A stretch of 46,016 nucleotides of DNA from Clostridium thermobutyricum DSM 4928 (GTDB lineage Bacteria; Bacillota; Clostridia; Clostridiales; Clostridiaceae): assembly GCF_002050515.1 (NCBI RefSeq), contig NZ_LTAY01000027.1, forward strand, positions 1 to 46,016. Direction: 5' to 3'. The translations under genes were made by a program, and so were the position numbers. The notes under the pieces were generated by a model. It ran no database searches. It was not told the origin of the DNA and saw nothing but the letters and a program-made list of their open reading frames with translations. Positions 26,301-35,473 of this stretch are shown piece after piece; position 1 is the stretch's first letter; each line of letters starts with the position of its first letter.

Positions 26301-26393
26301 AATATTTTCCTCCTTATAGGAACTAAGAATTTAATTCTTAATACTCCTTTGTATTTTAATTTTAATTTAATTTCTTTTGTATACTTATATCTA

Positions 26394-26411
26394 TAGCAAA
26401 TACTATGCCAA
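26394..26411 (-). promoter_or_regulatory. Sigma-54 (-24/-12) promoter for the PTS genes
   Basis: On the minus strand TTGGCAT and TTGCTA give the invariant GG and GC dinucleotides with 10 bases between them, matching the TGGCAC-N5-TTGC consensus. It is about 95 bp upstream of the EIIB gene. The adjacent gene encodes an activator with the GAFTGA motif that contacts sigma-54. Confidence 0.82.
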
Positions 26412-26512
26412 AAATGAAATACTTTTTATTTTTGAAAGATAATCTCTCAAACCCTTATATATAGCCGTTTCTTTTAACTTGTCCATAAAATATTAGAGTG
26501 CAATTTATTTTA

Positions 26513-26543
26513 CACACTTATTTTTTAATTAAGCACACTTATT
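26513..26543 (-). promoter_or_regulatory. Candidate upstream activator (enhancer) site
   Basis: A ten-base direct repeat CACACTTATT (plus-strand reading) occurs at 26513-26522 and 26534-26543, 21 bp apart, or two helix turns, about 105-130 bp upstream of the -24 element. This is a suitable place for an enhancer bound by the LevR-like activator. It overlaps the activator's stop codon. Assignment is inference. Confidence 0.4.
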
Positions 26544-29253
26544 GTTTATTGTTTAAAACCATCCTAACAATATGTCCTATTTCATTATCCCCTATACTAA
26601 TATTATACTCCATTTCAATTCTTTTGAAAGCACCCTTAATTATTGTAAATTCTTTAATTTTTTCATTTTTATATTCAATTAAGCCTATAAACGGAGTTTC
26701 TAACCCACCACTTTTAAGCTTATCTATTAAAAAGCAAATATGCATCACTATTCCTAATTTTACATCAGCTGATATATTAACATTTAAGCCTGCTTCTATA
26801 TTAGATAAAATAGTTTTTATTTCCTCAACTAACATATATGAATCTATGTCTTTAATTTGGCTCTTTAATGAATCACTAACATTTATATATTGTATTTCTT
26901 CACTTACAAGAGAATTTAATCTATTTATTCCTTCTTCTGTAAATACTTCTACAGCTGATATAAATGGAACTCCTTCAAAATACATATTTACTGTTCCAAC
27001 TATTGCAACTATTGTATAGTCTTTTTTTAATTCTTCCATATTATTTAAGAATCTTTCTTTATCCATTATATCTATAGGAATAACTCTTACTTTATCTTTA
27101 ATATATATTTTATCTTCTATTACACTTCTTAATCTTTCTGCAGAACCTTCTCCAGTAAAACAAGTAGTTACAATTGCTAATTCTTTCTTCACTCTCTTTG
27201 TTTTATTTTCTCTATCAGAATAAATATTTATATTTCTACATGATCTATATATAGAATCTATATCTCTACCACATAAAGCTTTTCTTCCAACTTCTATAGC
27301 TGTAATAGTACTTACCATATCAATAGTTCTTATATCAATTCCTGTTTCTTCTTTGATAATATCTCCAAAATTAACAAGAGAACCCATATCAGCTAATATT
27401 ATTACCCCTTTACCTTGATTTATTTCTATTACTTTTTTCTTTACTCTCTCAAGCATAACTTCTGCTTTCATAGTAAGTGGCATATCTAAAGCTTCAACAT
27501 ATTCTTCTCCTATAAGAGTATTTGCTACTTCAACCATACTAGTTGCAGTTGCCTTTCCATGCATTATGACTAATACTCCTACATTTTTTTCAATATCCTT
27601 GCTTGGATCACTTCCATTTGATTTTAGGAACATTGTTATATATCCTATCTCATCAAGAGTTACATCTACTCCAAATTTATCTTCTATAATTTTTGCTATG
27701 TCCATAGCTATCATAAATTCATCTTTAAACTTAGATTTTATATAGTTAAGTTTTGGATGATAAATTCTATTTCCATTTCTTATTCTCTCTATACTTCCTT
27801 GCATATGAAGAGCTAATCCATAATAAATTTTTTCATCATATTCTCTATTTAATTTTTCTGAAGCATAATCTAAACCTTTTTCAACTATATCTAATACTTT
27901 TTCATCTACAATTTTTAAGATTTCTGCTTTTCTAAAATTACTTTTAAATGTGCTCATGTACTTCTTAAAATATTCATCTATATCCACATTTAAAATATTT
28001 TTTATATGACCTTCATCAAGCCCTTCCTTTTTTAAAGCATCAACCTTCTCTTCTATTACATTGTAGAAAAATTCTATATCATTTTTCTTAACTGCCTCAT
28101 TTAATTCAAAAACCTTATTGTTTTTCTTCTTATAAGAAAAAGAAATAATATCACTTAAATTATTAAACAATTCTTCTATTTCACTTCTATTGTCTTTAAG
28201 TCTCATTATTCCTCTTTTAACATTAGATTGTAGATCCTGTTGTTCAACCATTATTATACTCTTACTTCTTGATTTATAATTTAAAAAGGCTTTTGCACAA
28301 GCTAATTGAATATCACTTTTAAGTTGTCCTATATTATTTGTGCATTCATATAATAAAAATGATATTAAAGCATTTTTATCGAAATATATATCTTGTGATA
28401 AACGTAAAGATTCATTTTTTATAAATTCTTCTAAAAGCTCATAACGCTCCTTTAAAGTTCTTTCTTTCAATGGCGGTAGTGTAATAGTCATTGGAATTCT
28501 TCTAGTAAATGTTTTTAAAAGATAAGATTTTGGTTCTTCTGTTGTAGCTGCTATTATTTGAACTTTTACACTTATTTCTTTTTCACTTTCACCAAGTGGT
28601 CTAAATTTTCCTTTATCTATAAAAGTAAATAACATTTCTTGTCCTTGTGGAGATAATCTATGAATTTCATCTAAAAATATTATTCCACCATCAGCCTGCT
28701 TTAAAAGTCCATCTCTATCTTTGTCCGCACCTGTAAAAGCTCCTTTTTTAACACCGAATATTTGTGATATAAGTAACTGTGGATTTTCTGAATAATCTGC
28801 ACAGTTAAATCTTACAAAAGGTGAGTTTTCACTTAAAGTTTTGGACTCTTTTGCAAATCCATACATTGCTTCTGCAAACATAGATTTTCCGACTCCTGTT
28901 TCTCCTAAAATTAAAGTATGCAAACCATTTGGAGGATAAAATATAGCAGCTTTAGCTTGTTGGATTGGTATTTGAAGAGAGGCATCTGCGCCTACTAAGG
29001 AATCCAAACAATTTTTTTCTAAATCAATACTTATTTCCTCTTCTGTATTTGAATTATCTTCTATAGCTTTATATAGTACAGGTCTTCCTTCTATTTTAGT
29101 TAATCTATTTTCCTTAAATAAATCATTTAAATATCTGCTTATAGTTGCTCTATCTAATTTCATTGTTTGGCTTAATTCAATTGCAGATATTCCTCTTTTT
29201 TCTGCTCCACTTAACTCAATTAAGCCTTTTAGAACCTCTTCTATTCTCTTCAT
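26539..29253 (-). CDS. LevR-type sigma-54-dependent PTS transcriptional activator
   Basis: A 904-residue modular regulator: N-terminal winged helix (about 1-60, with LDRATISRYLNDL), AAA+ domain with Walker A GETGVGKS (117-124), sigma-54 contact GAFTGA (171-176) and Walker B IIFLDEIH, PRD1 (about 450-550, LHM with H483), EIIA-mannose-like domain (LVIMHGKATATS, H565), an EIIB-like segment (TTCFTGEG, C698) and PRD2 (IVMHICFL, about H838). Phosphorylation of these sites by the PTS is expected to tune activity to sugar supply. Start at 29253 has GGAGG 6 nt upstream. It should drive the sigma-54 promoter just downstream of its own gene. Confidence 0.93.
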   Translation of the reverse strand: MKRIEEVLKGLIELSGAEKRGISAIELSQTMKLDRATISRYLNDLFKENRLTKIEGRPVLYKAIEDNSNTEEEISIDLEKNCLDSLVGADASLQIPIQQAKAAIFYPPNGLHTLILGETGVGKSMFAEAMYGFAKESKTLSENSPFVRFNCADYSENPQLLISQIFGVKKGAFTGADKDRDGLLKQADGGIIFLDEIHRLSPQGQEMLFTFIDKGKFRPLGESEKEISVKVQIIAATTEEPKSYLLKTFTRRIPMTITLPPLKERTLKERYELLEEFIKNESLRLSQDIYFDKNALISFLLYECTNNIGQLKSDIQLACAKAFLNYKSRSKSIIMVEQQDLQSNVKRGIMRLKDNRSEIEELFNNLSDIISFSYKKKNNKVFELNEAVKKNDIEFFYNVIEEKVDALKKEGLDEGHIKNILNVDIDEYFKKYMSTFKSNFRKAEILKIVDEKVLDIVEKGLDYASEKLNREYDEKIYYGLALHMQGSIERIRNGNRIYHPKLNYIKSKFKDEFMIAMDIAKIIEDKFGVDVTLDEIGYITMFLKSNGSDPSKDIEKNVGVLVIMHGKATATSMVEVANTLIGEEYVEALDMPLTMKAEVMLERVKKKVIEINQGKGVIILADMGSLVNFGDIIKEETGIDIRTIDMVSTITAIEVGRKALCGRDIDSIYRSCRNINIYSDRENKTKRVKKELAIVTTCFTGEGSAERLRSVIEDKIYIKDKVRVIPIDIMDKERFLNNMEELKKDYTIVAIVGTVNMYFEGVPFISAVEVFTEEGINRLNSLVSEEIQYINVSDSLKSQIKDIDSYMLVEEIKTILSNIEAGLNVNISADVKLGIVMHICFLIDKLKSGGLETPFIGLIEYKNEKIKEFTIIKGAFKRIEMEYNISIGDNEIGHIVRMVLNNKQ

Positions 29254-29397
29254 TTCATTCCTCCGTATTTACGTCTTCTTAACTAATTATCATAAATTAA
29301 TTATACACTATATATACAAAATTACTTAAAATTTATACCTTATTTATTATTTATTAAACTTTCATAACGTTAATTTAATTTTTCTTTAGATAAAATT

Positions 29398-29506
29398 ATA
29401 GCTAAAAGATAAAATTTATAAAAGTATTTTTTGGTAAATATTCTAAATATTTCTTCAGAAATATCCAAACTATTTTTATATACTTTTCTAACTATCTTTT
29501 AGCTAT
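29398..29506 (-). other. Nested 109-nt hairpin downstream of tyrA
   Basis: The 262-bp gap between the LevR-type gene and tyrA holds a long nested inverted repeat: a perfect 13-bp outer stem (29398-29410 with 29494-29506), then AAAAGTAT/ATACTTTT (29420-29427, 29480-29487), TTTGG/CCAAA (29430-29434, 29465-29469) and a terminal ATATTTC-TTCA-GAAATAT hairpin (29447-29464). Transcribed from the aro operon it would form the 3' end, but no good U-run follows it. It may be an unusual terminator, a processing or stability element, or a remnant of a small mobile hairpin. Confidence 0.5.
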
Positions 29507-29515
29507 TTAAATAAT

Positions 29516-30349
29516 TTATAATTTTTCTCTTCTCTCAGAAGATTTTTCAAATAAATTTATTAATGTTTCTCTTTCTTCATTCATGATAGCATATTTTATT
29601 AAATCTAATTCTTTTTCAAAATTTATTATTGTTTGAATCAAATTTTCTTTATTTCCCAGGAAAAGTTCACTCCATAATTCTTCATTTATATTAGCAATTC
29701 TAGTTAAATCTCTATAACTATCTCCAATAAATGAACCTGTATCTCTTCCTTCTTCATCACTATTTATAAGTGCAACTGCAAGTGCATGAGGAAGTTGACT
29801 TGTAAAAGCAATCATCTTATCATGATAACTTGGAGTTATTCGCCTTATTTTCTTAAAGCCTAATTCTTTTGCTAATTTTTCTATTAGCTTTATATTTTCT
29901 TCTTTATTTATTTTAGTTGGAGTTATTATATAATTTGATCCTTTAAATACTTCATTTGAAGAAAAATCTATCCCTTTTTTCTCACGTCCAGCCATTGGAT
30001 GCCCAAATACAAAATCAATATTATTAGGAAGTATTTTTAAAATATCATCCATAAGCATTTCTTTTATCCCAGTAACATCCGTTATTACAGTTCCAGTTTT
30101 AAAATTATTTATATTTTCTCTTATAAATTTTAAAACTAATTTAGGATATATAGCAAGGATTACTAAATCACTTTCTTTTAGAATATCCTCACTATTTATA
30201 AATCCTTCTTTTATTATCCCCATTTTTTTAGCTTTATCTAAAGTATCTTTACATATATCTAAACCATAAACCTCATTGTAGTTTGCTTCTTTTAAACCTT
30301 TCGCAAAAGAAGCACCTATTACTCCTAATCCTACAATTAAAATCTTCAT
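29516..30349 (-). CDS. tyrA: Prephenate dehydrogenase
   Basis: A 277-residue NAD(P)-dependent enzyme turning prephenate into 4-hydroxyphenylpyruvate, the last committed step to tyrosine. ILIVGLGVIGASFAKGL is the dinucleotide fold, FGHPMAGREKKG the conserved prephenate loop, and ITPSYHDKMIAFTSQLPHALAVAL the C-terminal helical domain. There is no ACT domain, so feedback by tyrosine on this enzyme is not evident. Last gene of the aro operon, 21 bp after aroF'. Confidence 0.94.
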   Translation of the reverse strand: MKILIVGLGVIGASFAKGLKEANYNEVYGLDICKDTLDKAKKMGIIKEGFINSEDILKESDLVILAIYPKLVLKFIRENINNFKTGTVITDVTGIKEMLMDDILKILPNNIDFVFGHPMAGREKKGIDFSSNEVFKGSNYIITPTKINKEENIKLIEKLAKELGFKKIRRITPSYHDKMIAFTSQLPHALAVALINSDEEGRDTGSFIGDSYRDLTRIANINEELWSELFLGNKENLIQTIINFEKELDLIKYAIMNEERETLINLFEKSSERREKL

Positions 30350-30370
30350 TAATATACCCCTTAAAAATTT

Positions 30371-31387
30371 CTATTTTATAATTTTACCTTCTATTTCTGC
30401 ACAAACTTTTATTTTATCCATTAATGCTCTAAAGTTCTCTGGTTTTATTGATTGTTGTCCATCACTTAAAGCATTCTTAGGATCATTATGAACTTCTATC
30501 ATTAATCCATCTGCTCCAGCCATAATAGCAGCTTTTGCAAGTGGCTCAACAAGATACCAATATCCTCCTGCATGGCTTGGATCAACTATTACAGGTAAAT
30601 GACTTAATCTTTTTACCATAGGTATTGCACTTAAATCTAATGTATTTCTTGTATATGTTTCAAAAGTTCTTATTCCTCTTTCACAAAGAATTACATTTTC
30701 ATTTCCACCTGCTAATATATATTCTGCTGACATTATCCATTCTTCTATAGTAGCTGAAAGACCTCTTTTTAAAAGTATTGGCTTATTTGTTTTACCTAAT
30801 TGCTTTAAAAGATCAAAGTTTTGCATATTTCTAGCCCCAACTTGAATTACATCAACATTATCTACAAATTGATCTATATAATCTGTAGACATTATTTCTG
30901 TAACTATTGGAAGCCCAGTTTCTTTTTTAGCTTTTTTTAATAATTCTAATCCTTCAAGCTCTAATCCTTGGAAACTATATGGTGATGTTCTAGGTTTAAA
31001 AGCTCCACCTCTTAAGAAGTTTCCTCCTGCTGCCTTTATATCTTTAGCTATTTTTATTATTTGTTCTTCACTTTCAACTGAACAAGGTCCTGCGATTATT
31101 CCAAGATTTCCTCCTCCAATTTTTCTTCCCTCTATATCTACAATTGTATCATCTGGTTTAAACAATCTATTTGCTTTTTTAAATGGTTCTTCTACTTTTA
31201 ATACTTTTTGCACTCCATCAAATCTTAAAAGTTTATTTGAATCTAGTTTCCCTGAATCTCCTATTACTCCAATTATTAAGTAACTTTCTCCTCGTGAAGA
31301 ATATACACCTAATCCATTACTTTCTATGCATTCTTGTACTTTATTTATATTTTGTATTTCTGTCTTTGGATCCATTATTATTATCAT
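30371..31387 (-). CDS. aroF: DAHP synthase, type I-beta, second copy
   Basis: A 338-residue 3-deoxy-7-phosphoheptulonate synthase (EC 2.5.1.54) catalysing the first step of the shikimate pathway. The barrel has [40 protein letters not shown] and DPSHAGG. Residues 1-65 form a ferredoxin-like N-terminal domain of the kind that binds Phe or Tyr for feedback in Thermotoga-type enzymes. It closely resembles the first gene of the same operon but the N-terminal domains differ more than the barrels, suggesting different feedback ligands. An 88-bp gap separates it from aroQ. Confidence 0.94.
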   Translation of the reverse strand: MIIIMDPKTEIQNINKVQECIESNGLGVYSSRGESYLIIGVIGDSGKLDSNKLLRFDGVQKVLKVEEPFKKANRLFKPDDTIVDIEGRKIGGGNLGIIAGPCSVESEEQIIKIAKDIKAAGGNFLRGGAFKPRTSPYSFQGLELEGLELLKKAKKETGLPIVTEIMSTDYIDQFVDNVDVIQVGARNMQNFDLLKQLGKTNKPILLKRGLSATIEEWIMSAEYILAGGNENVILCERGIRTFETYTRNTLDLSAIPMVKRLSHLPVIVDPSHAGGYWYLVEPLAKAAIMAGADGLMIEVHNDPKNALSDGQQSIKPENFRALMDKIKVCAEIEGKIIK

Positions 31388-31475
31388 CTTTGTTTGTTCC
31401 TCCTATAACACTTCTATTCTCCAAATAAAAGCATTTAACTATGTCCATTTAAAAAACCTATATTCATCCTAGTTT

Positions 31476-31907
31476 TTAATTTTGTTTTTCTAATGCATAA
31501 ATTCCAAGTAAATATCCTATTTTCCCAAATCCTGATATTTGTCCTATACAAGCACTAGCAGTTACTGACTTACTTCTAAACTCCTCTCTGCTATGTATAT
31601 TCGATAGATGTACCTCTACAGTTTTTATATTTACAGCTTTTATTGCATCATGTATTGCATAGCTGTAATGTGTATAAGCTCCTGGATTTATTATTATCCC
31701 GTCAAATTTTTCAAAATAAGCTCTATGAATGTTGTCTATTATTGCACCTTCACTATTACTTTGAAAAAATTCAACTGTGTGCATTCTCTTTTTACACTCT
31801 TCTTCTACCATTTTTTCTATACTTTCTAAGTTGTCTAAGCCATATATATCTTTTTCTCTAACACCTAACATATTTAAGTTAGGCCCATTTATAACCATTA
31901 TTTTCAT
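31476..31907 (-). CDS. aroQ: 3-Dehydroquinate dehydratase, type II
   Basis: A 143-residue type II dehydroquinase (EC 4.2.1.10). MVINGPNLNMLGVRE carries the catalytic Tyr-loop region, EFFQSNSEGAIID and INPGAYTHYSYAIHDAI the substrate site, and VEVHLSNIHSREEFR the conserved His. Start has GGAG at 7 nt. It lies 4 bp after aroK. Confidence 0.96.
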   Translation of the reverse strand: MKIMVINGPNLNMLGVREKDIYGLDNLESIEKMVEEECKKRMHTVEFFQSNSEGAIIDNIHRAYFEKFDGIIINPGAYTHYSYAIHDAIKAVNIKTVEVHLSNIHSREEFRSKSVTASACIGQISGFGKIGYLLGIYALEKQN

Positions 31908-31911
31908 AGCT

Positions 31912-32427
31912 TCACTCCTTAATTTTTCCTTTTACCTCTCTTTTTATGGAATCTATTGTATCTCTTATAAAGCCTTCATTGATTATTTCTATATCTGCGG
32001 CCTTTTTATATTTATAAATCCTTTCATTATAAAGATTATATAATCTTTCTTTTCCACCTTGTAAAAGAGGTCTTGAGTTTATATCCACATCTTCTATTAT
32101 TTTTTCAACTGGTCTATTTATAAATACTACTAATGAATTTTCTTTAATAATATCTATATTTTCATCTCTTTTAATAACTCCTCCACCAGTTGAAATAACA
32201 CTTCTTCTTTTTTTATTTAGATGTTTACAAGCTTCAGTTTCTAAATCTCTAAAGTGTTCTTCTGATTTACTAAAAATTTCTTTTATAGTTTTCCCTGACA
32301 TTTCTTCTATATAGTCATCCATATCATAGAAATTATATTTTAATTCTTTTGCTAAAACTTTTCCCATAGTTGTTTTACCACATCCTGGCATACCTATTAA
32401 AAAAATTTTTTCATACCTTTTTGACAT
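31912..32427 (-). CDS. aroK: Shikimate kinase
   Basis: A 171-residue P-loop kinase (EC 2.7.1.71) with GMPGCGKTTMGKVLA (Walker A), DMDDYIEEM (shikimate binding), FRDLETEACKHL and STGGGVIKR. Standard length, intact. It begins 2 bp after aroE ends, with AAGGAG upstream. Confidence 0.96.
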   Translation of the reverse strand: MSKRYEKIFLIGMPGCGKTTMGKVLAKELKYNFYDMDDYIEEMSGKTIKEIFSKSEEHFRDLETEACKHLNKKRRSVISTGGGVIKRDENIDIIKENSLVVFINRPVEKIIEDVDINSRPLLQGGKERLYNLYNERIYKYKKAADIEIINEGFIRDTIDSIKREVKGKIKE

Positions 32428-32429
32428 GA

Positions 32430-33242
32430 CTACTCCTTATCAAACTCCTTACTTAATATAGTGTATAGTTCTTCTATTATATCTTTATTTATCTCTATAT
32501 TTTCCCATATTTCATCAGCTTTTATTCCTTGAAGTACTAACATCATTAGTCCTCCACAAGTTATTTTCCCTAGCTTTTTACCAATCTTTATAAACTCTGT
32601 TTCTATAGGATTATATATTAAATCAACTACACAATCATATTTTTGTATTATTTCCTCTGATACTGGTGAATTTGAAGAATTAGGATACATTCCAACAGGT
32701 GTTGTATTAATTATTAAATATCCTTCAATTTCTTTTAGCATATTATAATCAATTAGTTTTACACCTTTTTTACTCTTTTTCCCTTGAATATCTCTACTTA
32801 CTAAAAATATCTCTTTTGCATTTGCATCTAATAAATATTGTACAACAGCTTTACTTGCTCCTCCTGTACCTAATACAACTACTTTTTTATTCTCTACAAG
32901 TATATTTTTATCTAGTAGCATATTCTTAAAACCATAATAATCAGTATTATAACCTATAAGTTTATTTTCTTTATTTAAAATTGTATTAACAGCACCAATT
33001 TCTTTTGCTTCCTCTGAAATTATATCTAACTGTTCCATAACTTTTTCTTTATAAGGAATAGTTACATTTACTCCCTTTATAGATAAAACTTTCATAGCTT
33101 CTCCAAGTTTATCTATATTATTTTTATCTATTTCAAAAAGCTTATAGCCTCCTTCTATAGATAAATTTTTAAAAACTGTATTGTGTATTTTAGGTGATAG
33201 AGAATGAGATAATTTTTCTCCTACTAATCCATAATAATTCAT
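32430..33242 (-). CDS. aroE: Shikimate dehydrogenase
   Basis: A 270-residue NADPH-dependent enzyme (EC 1.1.1.25). GEKLSHSLSPKIHN and GVNVTIPYKEKV hold the substrate-binding Ser, Thr and catalytic Lys; VVVLGTGGASKAVV is the NADP fold and NTTPVGMYPN the late conserved loop. AGGAG lies 9 nt upstream. Confidence 0.95.
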   Translation of the reverse strand: MNYYGLVGEKLSHSLSPKIHNTVFKNLSIEGGYKLFEIDKNNIDKLGEAMKVLSIKGVNVTIPYKEKVMEQLDIISEEAKEIGAVNTILNKENKLIGYNTDYYGFKNMLLDKNILVENKKVVVLGTGGASKAVVQYLLDANAKEIFLVSRDIQGKKSKKGVKLIDYNMLKEIEGYLIINTTPVGMYPNSSNSPVSEEIIQKYDCVVDLIYNPIETEFIKIGKKLGKITCGGLMMLVLQGIKADEIWENIEINKDIIEELYTILSKEFDKE

Positions 33243-33260
33243 TATTTTAATCTCCTAACT

Positions 33261-34391
33261 CTAAAGTCCGTTTTTATACCAACCTAATATATTGAAATAT
33301 TCACTACTATCTTTTATTGTCTTTAATGCCTTTGAAACTTCTATATTTTCTAAGCTTCCTTCAAAATCTACATAAAGATAATACTTCCAATTTCTATTTT
33401 TAGTTGGTCTTGATTCTATTCTAATCATATTCAAATTATTTTCTGAGAAAATTTTAAGAAGTCTAGATAAGCTTCCTGGTTTATCTTCAAGTGAAAATAC
33501 AACACTTATCTTATTTGCTCCATCTTCTTTTAAAAGTTCTTTTGAAATAATTATAAATCTTGTATGATTATCTTTTTCATCATTTATATTACTTTTAAGT
33601 ATTTTAAGCCCATATATTTCTGCCGCTCTTCTACTTCCGATTGCAGCTTTTCTATCATCTTTTAAATCTGATACTAATTTTGCACTTGTTGCAGTATTAT
33701 GAAATGGAATAAGCTTTAAATGATCATATTCTTTTAAAAATTTTGCACATTGTGCAAAACCTTGATTATGAGAATATACTTCATCAATTGACTCTAAAGT
33801 TGCTCCTTCTAATCCCATTAAATGTTGTTCTATTTTTATACTTATTTCTCCTGCTATATGAAAGCCATACTTGGCTAAAAGATCATGTACTTCGGATATT
33901 CCCCCAGTAGATGAATTCTCTACTGGTAAAATTCCATAATCAACATCTCCTCTATCTATAGCCTTAAATACATCTTCAAACTCTTCATAAGCAATTGATT
34001 CATTTTCTTCTGAAAAATATTTTAAAAGTGCCTCTTCCGTAAAGGAACCTCTAACTCCTTGAAAGCCTATTTTGCTTTCTTTTGTTATCTTTCTTTCTTT
34101 TATTGAATCTATTTCACTTTTTCTATTTAACTTTCTTCCCTGAAGCTCTCTACTAACTCCCATCATTTCATTAAAGAATTTTTCTAACTCTTTAGAATAA
34201 TCTTTATTTTTTAATCTATCTACATTCTTTTTTATAACTAATTCTTCTCTTCCTTTATGAAAGATAGGTAAATTATTTTCTTTTTTATAATTTGCTACTT
34301 TTAAAACTACATCCATTCTTTTTTCAAATAGCTCTGTTATCTTTTCATCAATACTATCAATTTCTTTTCTATAGCTATCTAAACTATTCAT
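33261..34391 (-). CDS. pheA: Bifunctional chorismate mutase/prephenate dehydratase
   Basis: A 376-residue P-protein: AroQ-type chorismate mutase at about 1-85 (SYRKEIDSIDEKITELFEKRM), prephenate dehydratase at about 105-285 (GFQGVRGSFTEEALLKYF, YGILPVENSSTGG, HNQGFAQC, NTATSAKLVSD), and a C-terminal ACT domain (KPGSLSRLL, then the phenylalanine-binding ESRP motif). It supplies prephenate for both branches and makes phenylpyruvate, with Phe feedback expected. The start is at 34391 (MNSLDSYRKEI, AGAGG at 7 nt); a longer frame upstream runs into aroC and is not used. Confidence 0.95.
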   Translation of the reverse strand: MNSLDSYRKEIDSIDEKITELFEKRMDVVLKVANYKKENNLPIFHKGREELVIKKNVDRLKNKDYSKELEKFFNEMMGVSRELQGRKLNRKSEIDSIKERKITKESKIGFQGVRGSFTEEALLKYFSEENESIAYEEFEDVFKAIDRGDVDYGILPVENSSTGGISEVHDLLAKYGFHIAGEISIKIEQHLMGLEGATLESIDEVYSHNQGFAQCAKFLKEYDHLKLIPFHNTATSAKLVSDLKDDRKAAIGSRRAAEIYGLKILKSNINDEKDNHTRFIIISKELLKEDGANKISVVFSLEDKPGSLSRLLKIFSENNLNMIRIESRPTKNRNWKYYLYVDFEGSLENIEVSKALKTIKDSSEYFNILGWYKNGL

Positions 34392-34393
34392 AT

Positions 34394-35473
34394 TTAAACC
34401 TCTTTCATTAAATCTAAAATTCCAATTGCTGCAATACACTCTATTACTGGAATTGCTCTTTGAACTATACAAGGGTCATGTCTTCCCTCAATAACTAGTT
34501 CTTCATTTTCCTTTGCTTTTATATTTATTGTTTCTTGTTTTTTTATAATTGAAGCTGTTGGTTTTATTCCTGCCCTAAATATTATAGGCATTCCATTTGA
34601 TATTCCACCTATAACACCACCATTATTATTTGTTCTAGTTTTAACTTGATCTCCATCATAATACATAGAATCATTTGCTTCAGAACCTCTAAGCTTAGTT
34701 ATATTAAAGCCTTCTCCAAATTCAACACCTTTAACAGCAGGTACTGAAAAAAGAAGATGTGCTATTACACTTTCAATTGAATAGAAGAATGGACTTCCAA
34801 CTCCAGCCTTAATTCCTGTTATTGCACATTCTATTACTCCTCCTACAGAATCACCTTCACTTTTTGCATTAAGAATCTCTTCACGCATTTTTTCTTCAAC
34901 ACTTTTATCCAAAACTGGTAATTCCATATTTAAAAGATTATTCATAATTTCTTCTTCTATCTCTAATGGATTAAAATTAATATCTTCTACTTTTCCTATA
35001 CTTTTTACATGAGAGGTAATTTTAATTCCTTCCTTTTCTAATATTTGCTTACAAATAGCTCCAGCAAATACTATAGGCGCAGTTATTCTTCCTGAAAAAT
35101 GTCCACCACCTCTATAATCATTAAATCCATTGTATCTTATATTTCCTGTATAATCTGCATGACCTGGTCTCATTAAATCTCTAAGCTTTCCATAATCTCT
35201 TGAACGATTATCTTTATTTCTTATAATTCCACAAAGAGGAGTACCTGTAGTTTTCCCTTCAAAAAATCCACTAAGAATATCTACATTATCTCCTTCTTTT
35301 CTTGCAGTAGATAATGGACTTTTTCCTGGTGCTCTTCTTCCCATTTCAAAGTTCACTTTATCTAAATCAATTTCAAATCCAGAAGGTAGCCCATCAATAG
35401 TTATCCCTATTCCAGTTCCATGAGATTCTCCAAATATAGAAACCTTTAAGTTTCTACCCCATATTCCACTCAT
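34394..35473 (-). CDS. aroC: Chorismate synthase
   Basis: A 359-residue FMN-dependent enzyme (EC 4.2.3.5). FGESHGTGIGITIDGLPSG, MGRRAPGKSPLSTARKEGD and DYRGGGHFSGRITAPIVFAG are family signatures. It starts inside the 3' end of aroA (20-base overlap) with AGGAGG 8 nt upstream, and ends 2 bp before pheA, so translation is likely coupled on both sides. Confidence 0.96.
   Translation of the reverse strand: MSGIWGRNLKVSIFGESHGTGIGITIDGLPSGFEIDLDKVNFEMGRRAPGKSPLSTARKEGDNVDILSGFFEGKTTGTPLCGIIRNKDNRSRDYGKLRDLMRPGHADYTGNIRYNGFNDYRGGGHFSGRITAPIVFAGAICKQILEKEGIKITSHVKSIGKVEDINFNPLEIEEEIMNNLLNMELPVLDKSVEEKMREEILNAKSEGDSVGGVIECAITGIKAGVGSPFFYSIESVIAHLLFSVPAVKGVEFGEGFNITKLRGSEANDSMYYDGDQVKTRTNNNGGVIGGISNGMPIIFRAGIKPTASIIKKQETINIKAKENEELVIEGRHDPCIVQRAIPVIECIAAIGILDLMKEV

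Noticed and set aside
26498..27019. 173-codon plus-strand frame
   Set aside because: Antisense to the LevR-type regulator's C-terminal coding region; no ribosome site and its composition is that of a reversed AT-rich gene.
34392..34472. N-terminal extension of pheA overlapping aroC
   Set aside because: The extra residues match nothing in the family and the frame is a by-product of the overlap; the ATG at 34391 has a ribosome site.
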